Assembly: GCA_900239685.1 (NCBI GenBank)
Contig: OENT01000328.1
Location: 62,001-126,000 of the forward strand
DNA: 64,000 bases
Reading direction: 5' to 3'
Origin: Rotaria macrura
Lineage: Eukaryota > Rotifera > Eurotatoria > Philodinida > Philodinidae
Part shown: in pieces, positions 50,604 to 62,459 of the stretch
How the letters are laid out: the number at the start of each line of letters is the position of its first letter
Position numbering within the stretch: the stretch's first letter is position 1
The notes under the pieces: model-generated
Seen by the model: the letters and a program-made list of their open reading frames with translations, nothing else
Databases searched by the model: none
Told to the model about the DNA's origin: nothing
Made by a program: the position numbers and the translations under genes

Positions 50604-52209
50604 TTAATGCATACCTGTGCTATTGTGTTCATCGATGTTGCCTTGTTCCATCGAATCTGAATTATTTTGATTCATTGTGCCAGGTACTTGTCCAGCCTGT
50701 AAGATAGCTTGTAAACGTTCAGCTTCTTCTAGAGACTTCGCACCCGCAATAGCTTTCTAGAAAAAAGTATGAATTATTTTTTCAAAGAAAAATTCTTCAA
50801 CTAGAATAAAATAACCTTGATGGCATCTGCATTTTCTTTGGTTAATCGTGGTACTTTTTGCTGTTGTTGTTTATTCAAATCTCCGCCAGGCACAAATGTG
50901 TTAGTCGCTTTTTGTTGTTTCTTTGTTTTCTCACCTGATTTGGATTTAAACAGTTTACGAGCAGCTTCCCGTTCCTAAAATAATGAAACACGAATGAACC
51001 TTTATTTGAAGCATAACAAAAGTAAGAGAGGAAAAATGAATGTTTCTATTGAAAAAGTCTTCCGCCTGCTCTCCTCCTCTCCCTCTACAAACAGACACTA
51101 CAAATGAGGATCAAAATTGTTTTATTGCTCTAGAACGATCTGTATATGAGAGGAATTCAAGACTATTGTCAATCGAACAAAAGAAATACAAAAATTGTTT
51201 TATTAAACATTCGATAGAATTCTTTGGGGTAGTTCTATTTTCTTGTATCTGTGAAAATCATCGACCAAAGGTATACGTATACTCTTACTCTCTCGCGTTT
51301 ATTTAACTAAGTTGAATAAATCAAAGTCGAAGAATGTTAAACTAAGCACACTAGACATGTTCTAATTATCAACTGCACAGTTCATGACCAATGAGTGCCT
51401 TCAGAAGTTTTATCAGTTAATGAATAATCGAGTATTGGTGAAAATTTAACGACTTCTTTTAACTAACACGACACTACATAGAAGAAGAGGAATATTTTGC
51501 AAACGTTTTTGTAAGAAATTCAAATATCCCTTTTCGATACTGCTAATATGTTATGTTCCAATTAAATATTCAATTACTTTTTGAGTAATTCGATGAAAAT
51601 CTAATGTACATATATTTGGAAGTCTATGAATAACATAAAGTCGATAATCTTTCTTCATGGCCATTGGATTTCTTGCAAAACTAAGATGAATATGAGCAAA
51701 AATGAAAAAAAATAAAAATCTTGAACTATCATATCTAGAAATCTACCTAATGTGAGCCAATTTCGGTAATGTTGCTAATGGATCAATATCTGATAATTCT
51801 TGTAATGAATTATTAATTAGCATAAGTGTGTCTAAATTTGGAATGTATTGCTGTAGATTTTCTGCAATACGTCTAAATATTCATAAGTTTATTAATTCAA
51901 TTACTATGAAATAGTCTACTTACATAATATGATTATTAGCGAGATAAATTGTTTTGAGTTTTGGCAAAAACGGAAATCCATCAAGCTTACGTACATCATT
52001 ATTAGTTAAATCGATTGTATCGAATTGATTCAATGTAGCACCCAAATTTTCAATAACACTTATTTTTAGATCTAAACATAGTTTGTTTTTAAGTAATGTA
52101 AGTATGAATAGATTTCTAATAATTTACCTCTTAAGCACAGCTCGTATTGACCGACAGGATTAAGATATTGTGGAGCGACTTCAATTACTTCAGGAGTCAA
52201 TCGAACCAT
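50604..52209 (-). CDS. SNRPA1: U2 snRNP protein A' (U2A')
   Basis: Six minus-strand exons (52209-52128, 52071-51924, 51872-51747, 51680-51578, 50974-50816, 50756-50604) splice in phase to 256 residues; the human protein has 255. The start MVRLTPEVIEVAPQYLNPVG matches the U2A' N-terminus. Leucine-rich repeats follow (VIENLGATLNQFDTIDLTNN, LPKLKTIYLANNHI, IPNLDTLMLINNSL), then the LRR cap ARNPMAMKKDYRLYVIHRLP. The C-terminal helix IAGAKSLEEAERLQAILQ is also conserved. U2A' pairs with U2B'' on stem-loop IV of U2 snRNA in the spliceosome. The C-terminus STGMH reads through a potential donor (AG/GTATGC) to a TAA at 50604, which gives the best length match. Introns are 51-66 bp except for one of 603 bp. 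POP1 lies 1.1 kb downstream on the same strand. Confidence 0.93.
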
Positions 52210-54192
52210 GACTATAAAATAATTAATCTATCTAAAATAGGATTGTTTAATCAATAACTTTAGTAATATGTCTTTCAAGAATAAGAAATATTCAGCATTC
52301 TATAAACAAAATAATTCTAATATATGCCATTTACTATCTTTGTTAAACTGACATGGTTGAAAAATGCTCATCAATTTTTGCATCTTTAGATTACTAGAAC
52401 TACATTATACCAGTCCAAAGGTCGAATCGAATGACTTCTAAAACAATATGAAAATTTTAGTTACACGAAATTTAAATTTATTGTCATAAGAAGAGATTTC
52501 CGAAAAAACGTGGTTGCATACTTTATTCATGAAAAGCGAATGTTGATTGGCAATACAGTGCCTTGATGCATCAACATTACTGCCGACTAACACCGGAAAC
52601 ATTTCCATGATGATTTAATGTGTTAGTGGTTATATTACCGTAGGTCAAAATCTCAGATAAACTATCAGATATCAGTAAGAGGGGTCTCAAAATACGAATC
52701 TTTTAAAACTTTTTCTGATTTCATTGAGACTTTTTTGTGAGTTCAACACAAGAGTCAATATATGAGACGATTGATAAAAAGAAAAATTGCATATTTTGCT
52801 TGATTAAAAAGATTCTTAATAATCTGCTAATTATAAAATAATATAATATATCAGCAATGAGTTATCATTTTCAAATCAATTTTATCTATTATAGACTAAT
52901 ATAGAATGCTTATTTTCTTAAATATCTAAGAAAATAAGTGTAAATTATTCAAAGTTAGGCTTTTCGAGAGTAATTTCGTTTTGTCTAATATTTTATCAAC
53001 AATTGTCAAACTTAGATCATTAAAAGCCAAGATGTGGCCGCGTGACCATTACAGATTTGTATCTGAATTCATTGCTTCTCCTGTGGAAAGGATTATATTA
53101 CTAATTGAAATTATTTTACCATACAGTTAAAAATTATTTTTATATGTAAGAATTCATTCTCTTCTAGAAATTACTTTATCAGAATCATTTATGGTAGAAT
53201 CAAATGAACTAAACTATTACTTCACTAAATTGAATTCCATTTGATTTGCTATTCTTCTATGACTACGAACGGCTTCAATATCAATAATAAACGAATCGAA
53301 TTAGGTATGAAGTAAAATTCAGCAAATAAATTAACTTGAACCGATGTTTTGTAAAAATTTGGCAATTCATATGCAAGATAAACTTGCTTGTTCGCTTACT
53401 TTCAAAAGTAACCAACGAACCAATCAATTCATTCCGATAAAATAGAATATATTCGATTGACTAACTAGCCAACCAATCATACAACTATGTAAATCATATA
53501 TTTTGATTAGCATGTAGCGAGTCGAACACAAAATCCTATAGATACCATGGCCAAGTATCAATCGATGGTATGGTATAAACAATAAAAGTGATGATAAATC
53601 AAAAATATTTGATATCATTATGGAATGACACCTATTGAAAGACAAACGTATTTTTTACTAATAACCATTTCATTAGTATTCATTGAAAATTTTTAACAAA
53701 TAAGATCATGATTCATGAAAAGATTTACTTAACGACCAAAATGATTGAATCATTAAAGATCATGTAATATGAGAGAACATTATTAGAAGAATCTCACTTG
53801 AAAGATTTTCTAATCTATTCATCGTTTATCTAAATAAACGATCAATATAGATTTTCATATACAAATTAGCTTTCGTTAATAATCACATATAAACGAAATT
53901 AATCAGCAACAAAAATCTATTTATTCTTGTTTATTAATTTAATTCAACTGTAAGGTTTTCTAAAATCAGCCAAATATAAAGTAAACTTTAAAAAGTCGAA
54001 TTCAAATATTTTGCTCGTTAAATTTATCTAATTGGCATTAATACTTCTATCACATCATTTTATTCGGAATCATTTAAGAGAGAAAATATCGATAAACATA
54101 ATCAATATGCCATTTTGTATGAATGTCAAGAATTTCGTGCTCTATGTTTCTCTTATGTTGAAGATTATGGTATAGATTTATCTTATGCGATG
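52210..54192. other. Intergenic DNA upstream of SNRPA1
   Basis: Very AT-rich, with stop codons in all frames and no frame above about 73 codons. The first few hundred bases should include the SNRPA1 promoter. Nothing else is recognised. Confidence 0.5.
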
Positions 54193-54200
54193 GTCTAAAT

Positions 54201-57200
54201 CAGTGTTCTTAATGAAAGAGTGTACCCAGCAAAACAAACTGTACAGTACCCTAATGAAATAGAATTTACAGATTGTTTTACACGCTGCAGGAAAAAAGCA
54301 GTGTTTACACTGCACACACTGAAACTTCATTGCACATTTTTTTAAACAGTTTTCGAACATTTATGCTTCGAAGAAGCTTAAGTATTGGGTATGATCAAGC
54401 TGTGGATGAATCAGAATGCTTGGTGAATGTGTCAGTTGGTATGATAGATGTCCATCGCGATTGAATGTCTGCCGCGACCGCGCCGCGATGGTTTTCTAAA
54501 AGTTGATACCACGCCGCCACCGCGCCGCGGCACTATGAAAAACGAAAGCTACCGCGCCGCTGCCGCTCCGCGGCTTACTAAGAAAAATTTCTACCGCTAC
54601 CGCACCGCTATGTAAAAACGTAGGCTTAACAAAATTCCGGTCCCCAAAATAAGAAAATAAATATTATAAGATTTGCATTTAATAAAGTGTGAGACAAAAC
54701 GTGAATCTATCAAAGCTGCAGTTAGAGTTTGATCATTCCATCAATAATCAAAAAATATAAGGCAGCAAATATTTTTAAGAATATTAATAATTAATATGTT
54801 CAGTATAAGATTTAAAGAGCGATAGAATTTAATCCTCCTATACCTAGAATAGAAAGAAATATCGATCAGCGTTTCTAATAGAAATCTGAAACAAAAAGTC
54901 AAATGACACTTTATGTTTGAAATCAGTGTAAAATGACATTTTGTTTTTCTAAACAGTGTGTCACAAAGTTTGCAAAGTGTTAGAATTCGATTAAAAGAAA
55001 GAAATATTTAACACAAATTTGTTTTCGGTATTCTAATGACAGAGAGCCTCACATCTAGCTCTTGTGAAATTGGGGTTTTTGTCAAGTGAATTCTTCCGTG
55101 TTTTATTCATTTTTGTTTACTAATTTTCAAAAGAAACTGTAATCTAAGTAATTTTTTGAATCCAAGAGCCATCCAATTGTGGTCCTGAGTTATCGATCTC
55201 CTGCATACTTCTATATCTTGAGGTATTGAGGCTATGAGGGTTATTTTAACTCTGAAAATACTGCTGTGAAAGCAGACTTTTCCAGAAAATTATTTGTTTT
55301 GCGAAAAGAAGGTATTTGTTTCAGGGAGAAGTTATTTTTTAAAGACTATTTTTCACGAAGAAGTTTCACAAAGATTGTCTCTTGTGAAAAAGAATTTCAG
55401 AAAAAAATGACGTTAACTTTAAACTAACGTTCAAATACTACTTATGATTGAGACGCTTTCCTTGCATGCCTGTATAAGATTCAATAGAAAATATACATGC
55501 GTTTACTTGAAACATGAAGAGTTTACATGAATTTTGTACGTAGAACATTGCTCACGGGTAAGGACGATGTGTATAAAATAAACTAGTACCTCGTACTAAA
55601 ATCCGAATACATCTCGTAGTCACACCACTACGAATTATATTTATCTCAATAAATGATGATAGGAGAAGCATTTGCATAAGTTGTTTCAAAGGTACTTTCA
55701 AGTATAAAAGAATAACAATAATTGAAATTGAAATGCAGGGAAACGTTCCAATAAATCCAAATACTAAGTTGAAGATGTTAGGATAATGAATACATCAATA
55801 TTAATCACAAAATTCAGAAGTTGAGATTGGAAGATGTTTTCGATGCACAGCAAAGTATAAATTACTCTCAGCAAGGGTCGGCTTGACACTTTGTTGTCAT
55901 CAGCAAAGTATCAAACACAGTGTTAATCGAGTATCGCAAGGGTCTTGGACACTTTGTAACAAAGGTTGACCATTGCTGTTAGAAACACTGATATCGATAG
56001 CCAAAAATAAACTATAGTTTCTTTAGAGTATATCAAATAACAATTTAGTTTGGGGAACAATTGTTTGTATATTCCATCAATCATAAACAGTTAATATATG
56101 AAAAAAGACCATTCGTTCTTCTCTACATGTCTGCAGTAACTACCTCTTGTTCTCTTTGTCTTTGTTTTCATTCGACCCATAGTCAATATGTATCATTTGT
56201 TCGTTTTTGTCTCCCAGTTACCTCGCATATACAATATCACCAAATATGTCAAGGTTAAAAGATAGGGTAGAAAAGAGGATTGATTTCAGGTTCTTGTTAT
56301 TGACAGTAGTAGTTAATTTATTTTCTTTTTGATGTATCTGACACTAGGGTTCTTTTCGATTAATGAATACTTTGAACATTCCCTTATATATAGTCATACA
56401 AATACAAATATAATAACATAGGAATAAGTAATTTCTATCTATTTCGAGAATTTTCAATCACTTTTTTATTCTAATTATTATTATAAAACTTAATAAAACG
56501 ATACTTATTTTTCAAATGAATCTAATCTGTATATGATACTATGCACAAGTATCATAATTGTTACAAAATTTAATAAAATCTAACAGTTTTTGATCATTTT
56601 CAATCGTCAATAATGAAAGCAGCAATATTAATCACATTCATTGAATTCGGTTTTCTTTGCTTATAATTAACGAGAAAAACAAAGTACACACTTTTGATAT
56701 CCACCGCCAGTAACGTGTTTATTTATATGCATAGCAATTATCTAGTAGTATGGTACCTTAAGTCATAGGTCAGAGTAAAATGTGAAACTCCAACAAAGAA
56801 GTCCTTAAGGTCGTAAAACTTGTCAAACGCTGAGGCTTAAACAACTCTATAAGAACTCATTGACGCAGACGTAATTAGAAGAAACAAACATTGGATTGAT
56901 ATAAACAAAGTATAATCAATGAAAAAAAGCATATTGTTTCATTCACTATATGAAAAATTCTTAAAGAAATTTACCAATGTTGCTATAGTGCATATAAAGT
57001 AAAGGAAACTTCGGACTAAAAAATGCCAGTTTTTATTAGTGGACCATCATAACAGTCCTGAAATGACTATATGGTTATGTATTATTAACTTTTGATATAC
57101 ATATATATCAAGTAAAACGAAATCGCAAAGATACTCAGGAACATATAGTAACTAGCTCTGAAATACTATCACCGTTCAGTCGTTTTCTAGTAACACTGGT

Positions 57201-57703
57201 GTTTTTTTAAATGAAGAAATAGATTTAAGACTACGCTGATCGAGAAAAATTCTATGATACAAATTATGTTAGAATAATGATCTCAAGTCTATGGATTTCC
57301 CTATACAAAACTGGAAATTTTCTTTTCAAAACTTTCAACCGCTGCCGCGCCGCCACCGTGATAGGATTTAGGAAAACCTACCGCGCCGCGTCGTCTCATT
57401 AAAATTATTTGCCACAACCGCGGTCGCACCGCTATGGACATCTATGGTTGGTATCCTTCACTCAGTCAGATCTCTTTTTCTTATGTGATTTAACAGCATT
57501 TTACTTTTATGTATTATAAATCTTCATGCGCTTATTAAACTTAAATATGAAATAAGAGTTTTATTTTGTAACAAGACACCATTTTTACGCTTCTCGTATG
57601 CTATGCACACCTTGCTCTACAAAACAATGTGTACTTATACATGGTGTTCTGTAAAACAGAGTGTACCCGTGCATCCAATTTCAGATTCCTATTAAGAACA
57701 TTG
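54201..57703. mobile_element. Older hAT-type MITE, split by a second hAT element
   Basis: The left end CAGTGTTCTTAATGAAAG and the minus-strand reading of the right end CAATGTTCTTAATAGGAA form an inverted repeat, extended by GTGTACCC and GTACACTC motifs further in. The flanking 8-mers GTCTAAAT (54193-54200) and GTTTAGAT (57704-57711) agree at six of eight positions, consistent with an old 8-bp hAT target duplication. Without the inserted element it would measure about 491 bp. It is non-coding. The mismatched duplication makes it clearly older than its insert. Confidence 0.6.
54443..57446. mobile_element. hAT-type element with 8-bp target duplication, nested in the older hAT
   Basis: Perfect 8-bp target duplications GTTGGTAT lie at 54435-54442 and 57447-57454. 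The ends are GATAGATGTCCATCGCG (left) and CATAGATGTCCATAGCG (right, minus strand). Just inside both ends (about 54455-54612 and 57335-57435) are clusters of CCGCGCCGC-type words in otherwise AT-rich DNA, like the subterminal repeats that bind hAT transposases. The core of about 2.7 kb has no open frame above about 65 codons and no transposase motif that I can see. The element is therefore non-autonomous or its transposase has decayed. Confidence 0.75.
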
Positions 57704-57711
57704 GTTTAGAT

Positions 57712-58352
57712 CTATTGTCTACTGTTTTATCTATCTTGTTCGAAAACACGGCGGCTTTTGAAAAAGCTTCAGTTTAATGGTGATTAAATTATCTAGAAAT
57801 GTAAAATAAGCGGATCATGAAAATTAAGTAATTACTTCAAGATTTATCGATTCGATTCTTGACGATTTTGAAAAGTTGCAACTTCCGAAATATTAACCAA
57901 TGAGAATCTATCGACATCGCCACAGTTCCCAGGTAGAACGATACGGACCGTTTTGATTGACCTTGGTTATTGTTCAATCAACTTTTACTCACTAGTATGT
58001 CAATGCGATAAGATTCCAATATGTAGTCTTAGTAAATTCAATTTCTAAAATCATTTTAACTGTTTGAATCGGATCTTTTCGTTTTTCTCTTTGAATTTAC
58101 TGAATTATTCATTCTTATTCTATTGTTCTATTGTTATGCTCGAACAATTTTCATTGGTAGGTGTCAATGCCAATCAAGACGAATCGTCCGAGAAAGAAAG
58201 AATGAATGAAGGCAGAATCGGATATAGAAGATCTTGCATATACCAAGCCAACTAACTGGCACGGGACATCAAAGAGAGTTGCTGATGTGAATTAGCACCA
58301 ATCTATAAATCAGAGTAGAAAGATTGAGTACTCGTTAATCAATTTTTGAAAT
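57712..58352. other. Spacer upstream of the PPR fragment
   Basis: A 63-codon frame (58064-58255) has a hydrophobic start but no recognised family. No repeat ends are seen. Confidence 0.4.
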
Positions 58353-58704
58353 ATGTCTTGTTTTTTGTCGTTACTGCATAAATTCTATATTAATTTAAGT
58401 GATTGTATTGAAGATAAAAATATGTTATTGAACAGAAGTTTATATTCATCATATCAATTTCGATATTTATTAACTTCTCTTGAGAAAACANCAATGAAGG
58501 AGCTCGTTGATTCAAAACAGTATGAAAAAGCTTTAAATCTTTTCCACCAGCAGTCTGAAATCTCAACACATTACACGGTAACAATGGCTTTAAAAGCATG
58601 TGCAAAACTACGTGATTATCAACAGGGAGCCAGAATTCTTCAAAAAGTTTCACCAAAAATATTGGACAATCCTTATGTTCAAACGTCATCAATAAATTTT
58701 TATT
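58353..58704 (+). pseudogene. Pentatricopeptide-repeat (PPR) protein, N-terminal fragment
   Basis: The frame encodes a leader with a possible mitochondrial-targeting part (MLLNRSLYSSYQFRYLL, from 58423), then PPR-type helical pairs (LVDSKQYEKALNLFHQ, then YTVTMALKACAKLRDYQQGARI, then NPYVQTSSINFY). PPR proteins bind RNA in organelles; bdelloid rotifers are known to hold plant-like PPR genes, which is unusual in animals. The open frame ends near a GTAAGT donor at 58705, but I found no further PPR exon in the next 2 kb, so this is either a truncated copy or a gene whose remaining exons are lost. An ambiguous base at 58491 keeps the frame. Confidence 0.6.
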
Positions 58705-60660
58705 GTAAGTCGATGGTTTTTGCCAATGGTGATTTCTTTATGAAGTGACATTAGATAAATTTTCAAAGAAATCTTCTGAGGAAGAGGTACAAAATACTTT
58801 ATTATTACAGTGTTTCAGTCGAATTCATTAATAAGAGTTACATAATTAATGATTGTGCATTTTTTTATCGATTATATTAACTAATGTTCTAGAAAATAAG
58901 TTTAACCTATCGGAAAATTGTTTCTGAGAGAAATGCACAAGATGATATTTTCTAGATTTCAGCTTTTTTCACTTCTTTTGATCATGTAAATTGGCTATGA
59001 TAAAATCATTACTGGACTTTCCGTTGATAAATCCTCACTGTTTTTCTAAAATTTACAAGTTAACGAAATTGTTGAGATGACCTCTGAATAAATTTCAGGT
59101 TCTAGATTGCCGCCTTGAGTCAGTTAATTCATCAAATTTAAGATAAGGATTTTATCTCAGTCAGTCCATTCGAAACTTTAAGAACATATTAACTATTGAA
59201 AAATTCAGTTGTTCCGGTTTGACCCGACAAAATTCATTCTTAGAATGAACTTTATGCGTATTTCATTCGTTTATAGTCTAGAACTTCAGTAATAAAATTT
59301 TAAAAATTGTTTTCCCAATGTGACAGTGAAAAAACGAAACAATTTAATAAACAGTAATAGGAGTTAAATTTTCCTTTCAAACTTTTAATAATCAACAAAG
59401 CATTTCTATTTGCAGGCGAGGAGTTCGATATTTAGAATAGAGACTTTTTAGAAACTAAGAATACATAAGCATAATAACATTAGGATTGAAGCAAACGATG
59501 AGAGGTATAACAGAAAACGAGAGCAATTTAGTCTTGTGAAGATTATCATCTAACTAACTGACCGATATTTGAAATCATTTGATAAAAACTACAGGATCAT
59601 ATGTACTATAGTTTGTCTATCCATGGTCATGGTTTGCAGATCTATTGCATTCTCATTAGTATCCGGCATGGGTACGACTTAACAGGATTCCGTGCAAATT
59701 CAATTAACATCTGAATCTGGAGGTACTTTTACATGATGGGAAGAATTATATTGTCTTGTTCCTTCAATGAACAACAGTAAGAGGAGAAGTGTCAATGAAT
59801 CAATTGATGGAGGGTTTGTTTGGTGGTTTTCTACATGTAAAATTCGATAAATTTTGCTGCTTATCCCTGCTTATCGTCAGTCATGATGAGAAGGGGTCAG
59901 AGTAGGAGAAAGGCATTTTCAAAAATGGGAGGGAAATGTGACCGAACACAAAAGCATTCCATGACTATCAACGTAAGACTGCTAGAAGCGAGTTCGCAAA
60001 TTCTTACAGAATTTTGATGTGCTTGGTGGTGCAGCAAATATTAGTGCAAACATTAATAGAAGGAATATTGTCATGGAGCAGTTTCTCAGCAGAAACGACT
60101 TTGAATTCAGTTTTAAAATATATCAACCATTTTAGACACTNAACATGGTCGTTATCGAAAAACAAATATTAAGTTGCGTAATCACAATGGGAACATGCTA
60201 TAAATTTTATAGCTATCACTGAAGTTTGGATATAGAGACAAGTTCATTTAGCCGTTGATGAATGGCAGAGATTTTATTTACATTCAACGTGTGAAGGATC
60301 GCATGATTGAAAGTTTCACTTCTGCCTAAGTGACTTGATAATATGGTTGCGAATCTTTTTCAGTTCATTGATTATCGACAAAGACGATGCGTTTCGTGTG
60401 GTTACTTGAAAAAGCGGGAAAAAAATTGTGGAATCCTTTTACATAAAGCTCATAATAGTGTTAAAACTTCGATTTCCCAGAAAAGGAAGCAAATCTTGCT
60501 TATTTTTATTACTGTTTGATTGATGAAATAGTCTATTAGATTAAATCGCCTTTAAATCACAGAAAGATAGAACCCAAATCTTCGGAATTCGGCCTAAAAA
60601 TTTCTAAACAAAGAAACATCTTCGGGTCGGAGAACGAGCAGCTCTGATTATTGACCAGAC
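58705..60660. other. Intergenic DNA, nothing recognised
   Basis: I looked for PPR continuation exons here and found none. No gene or repeat ends are supported. An ambiguous base lies at 60141. Confidence 0.45.
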
Positions 60661-60667
60661 AGGTACA

Positions 60668-61190
60668 CTACATGTTCCCACAAACTGAATAACTAATCCC
60701 AGTGGGTTTCACTAATATCAGACAAAGGATGAGAAAAACATTTTCCAATTCGACAAAACTCGCGATTGAATTCTTCCACACTCTGAATGAATTTCGATTA
60801 AATGTTCCCAAATCTGGAAAACAATGGCAATTTAATGGGTTCGGATTCGGACGAAATTGCAGACAACATTTTGTAAAAGCAAGACGGGGATCTACCTGCC
60901 GACGATCAACCAACTTGCGGTGCCCCTGTTAACTTCTGAAGTTCGAATAGTGCAGCGTTAGTCCCAGTCATCACATTGTTGAATAAATACAAGCAGCTTT
61001 TGTCGAGCAGCAAAAATGCAACACTCATGTTTTTGATAGTTTATTTTCTGCTTTGTGTGTTCCTGTTGCTTCTTCATACGTTTTATCAGAGCCGCCAGAT
61101 CAGTTTTGATTGAAAGACAATTCTTTAGAACAAAAACCTCGCTTTCTACTTCTGTGCGGCTTTCAACTACAGTCAATTAGTCAATGATGA
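60668..61190 (-). repeat. Copy 1 of a duplicated, partly coding remnant
   Basis: This block is repeated at 61545-61985 at about 85-90 percent identity by eye. On the minus strand it reads like coding sequence in pieces: ALIKRMKKQQEHTKQKINYQ and KHECCIFAARQKLLVFIQQ near 61110-60970, then, in another frame, TNAALFELQKLTGAPQ near 60955-60910. The frames do not connect, so it is a decayed gene piece of unknown family. It may be a host gene copy or a transposon part. Confidence 0.45.
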
Positions 61191-61195
61191 TTGAA

Positions 61196-61385
61196 CAAGG
61201 GGGAAAAAGCTGATTCTGTGAATCTATGATTCTATTGAATCTATTGATTCTAATTAGATTTAAGTGAATCTATTGATTCTATTTGATTCTATTTGACTCC
61301 ATTGAATCTATTTGATTCTATTTGATTCTATTTTACTCCATTGAATCTATTTGATTCTATCTGACTCTGCTGGCAATATGATGCT
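61196..61385. repeat. TTGATTCTAT decamer tandem repeat after an AAGGGGGAAAAAGC end
   Basis: Starting at AAGGGGGAAAAAGC (about 61197) is a short array of TTGATTCTAT units and variants such as TTGAATCTAT and TTGACTCCAT. It lies between the two remnant copies and begins at a point where the copies stop matching, so it marks an insertion. The opening word is shared with the element at 63763-63891. Confidence 0.6.
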
Positions 61386-61544
61386 CCAAGTCATTTCAGA
61401 TCCCTCTAGAAATTTTAAAATATTTACACAAAAACATGTTGAAACATGCTATAGATAAAACAAGATCCAAAAATGATTGAATAATTAGACATTTAAAACA
61501 GAGCAGTTTAGATATTTCTTCTTATTTTTATTTAAAACAANTAA

Positions 61545-61985
61545 AATCACGACTGAATTCTTCCAAACTCTGAATGAATTTCGATTAAATGTTCCCAAAT
61601 CTAGAAAACAATGGCAGTTTAATGGTTTCGGATTCGGAGGAAATTGCAGACAAAAGTTTCTAAAAGCAGGACGGGGATCTATCCCCCAACCATCAACCAG
61701 CTCGTGTCGCCCATATTAATTGCTGAAGTTCGAATAGTGCAGCGTTAGTGTCAATCATCAAATTTTTGAACATATACAAGCAGCTTTTATCGAGGAGCAA
61801 AAATGTAATGCTCATGTTTTTTATAGTTTATTTTCTGCTTTGTGTGTTCCTTTTGCTTCTTCATATGTTTTATCACAGTCGCTAGATGAGTTTTGATTGA
61901 AAGTCAATTCTTTTAGAACAACATGCTCACTTTTATACTTCTGTGAACTGCTTTCAAGTACAGTCAATTAGTCAATGATGATCGA
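61545..61985 (-). repeat. Copy 2 of the duplicated remnant
   Basis: Aligns to 60758-61190 in the same orientation (for example GAATTTCGATTAAATGTTCC and TTTATTTTCTGCTTTGTGTG are in both). It starts next to an ambiguous base at 61541. Stop codons interrupt all frames, more than in copy 1. Confidence 0.55.
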
Positions 61986-61989
61986 ACCA

Positions 61990-62450
61990 GTTAACATTTC
62001 TATACTTTTATACAAACCGTAGTTTGAAACGTCGAGATACTATTAATTCCAGGATAGGCTATAGTCGAACGTCTTGGTATCCGATTTGACAGTAATACAC
62101 TAACAGTTATAGATGACTCATGCAATTCACTAGTAGATGGTTTCAAACGGAAATATTAAAGAAAAGAATCACTAGTTAGAAAGAAAAAAAGTATGCATGG
62201 AAAATTTGCAAACTGTTTTTATATCACGAAATATTTAATCAACTCAAGCAGAACTCAATCGAAACAGTTCTTATCATCTGCTACATCTGTCTGTTAGCTT
62301 TAAATTGTTTAATGACCAATAATGACACATAGAATATTCCCTATATTTCTAAGGATTAGTTACAGCTGATAAGATTTTCTTTGCGAATGAAAGGATTAAA
62401 AAATCAAATGTCTTTGACTTACTGATGCAATAAATGAAAAACTTGATAAA
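61990..62450. other. Spacer, nothing recognised
   Basis: No gene, RNA or repeat that I could support. Confidence 0.4.
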
Positions 62451-62459
62451 GCGCAAGTA

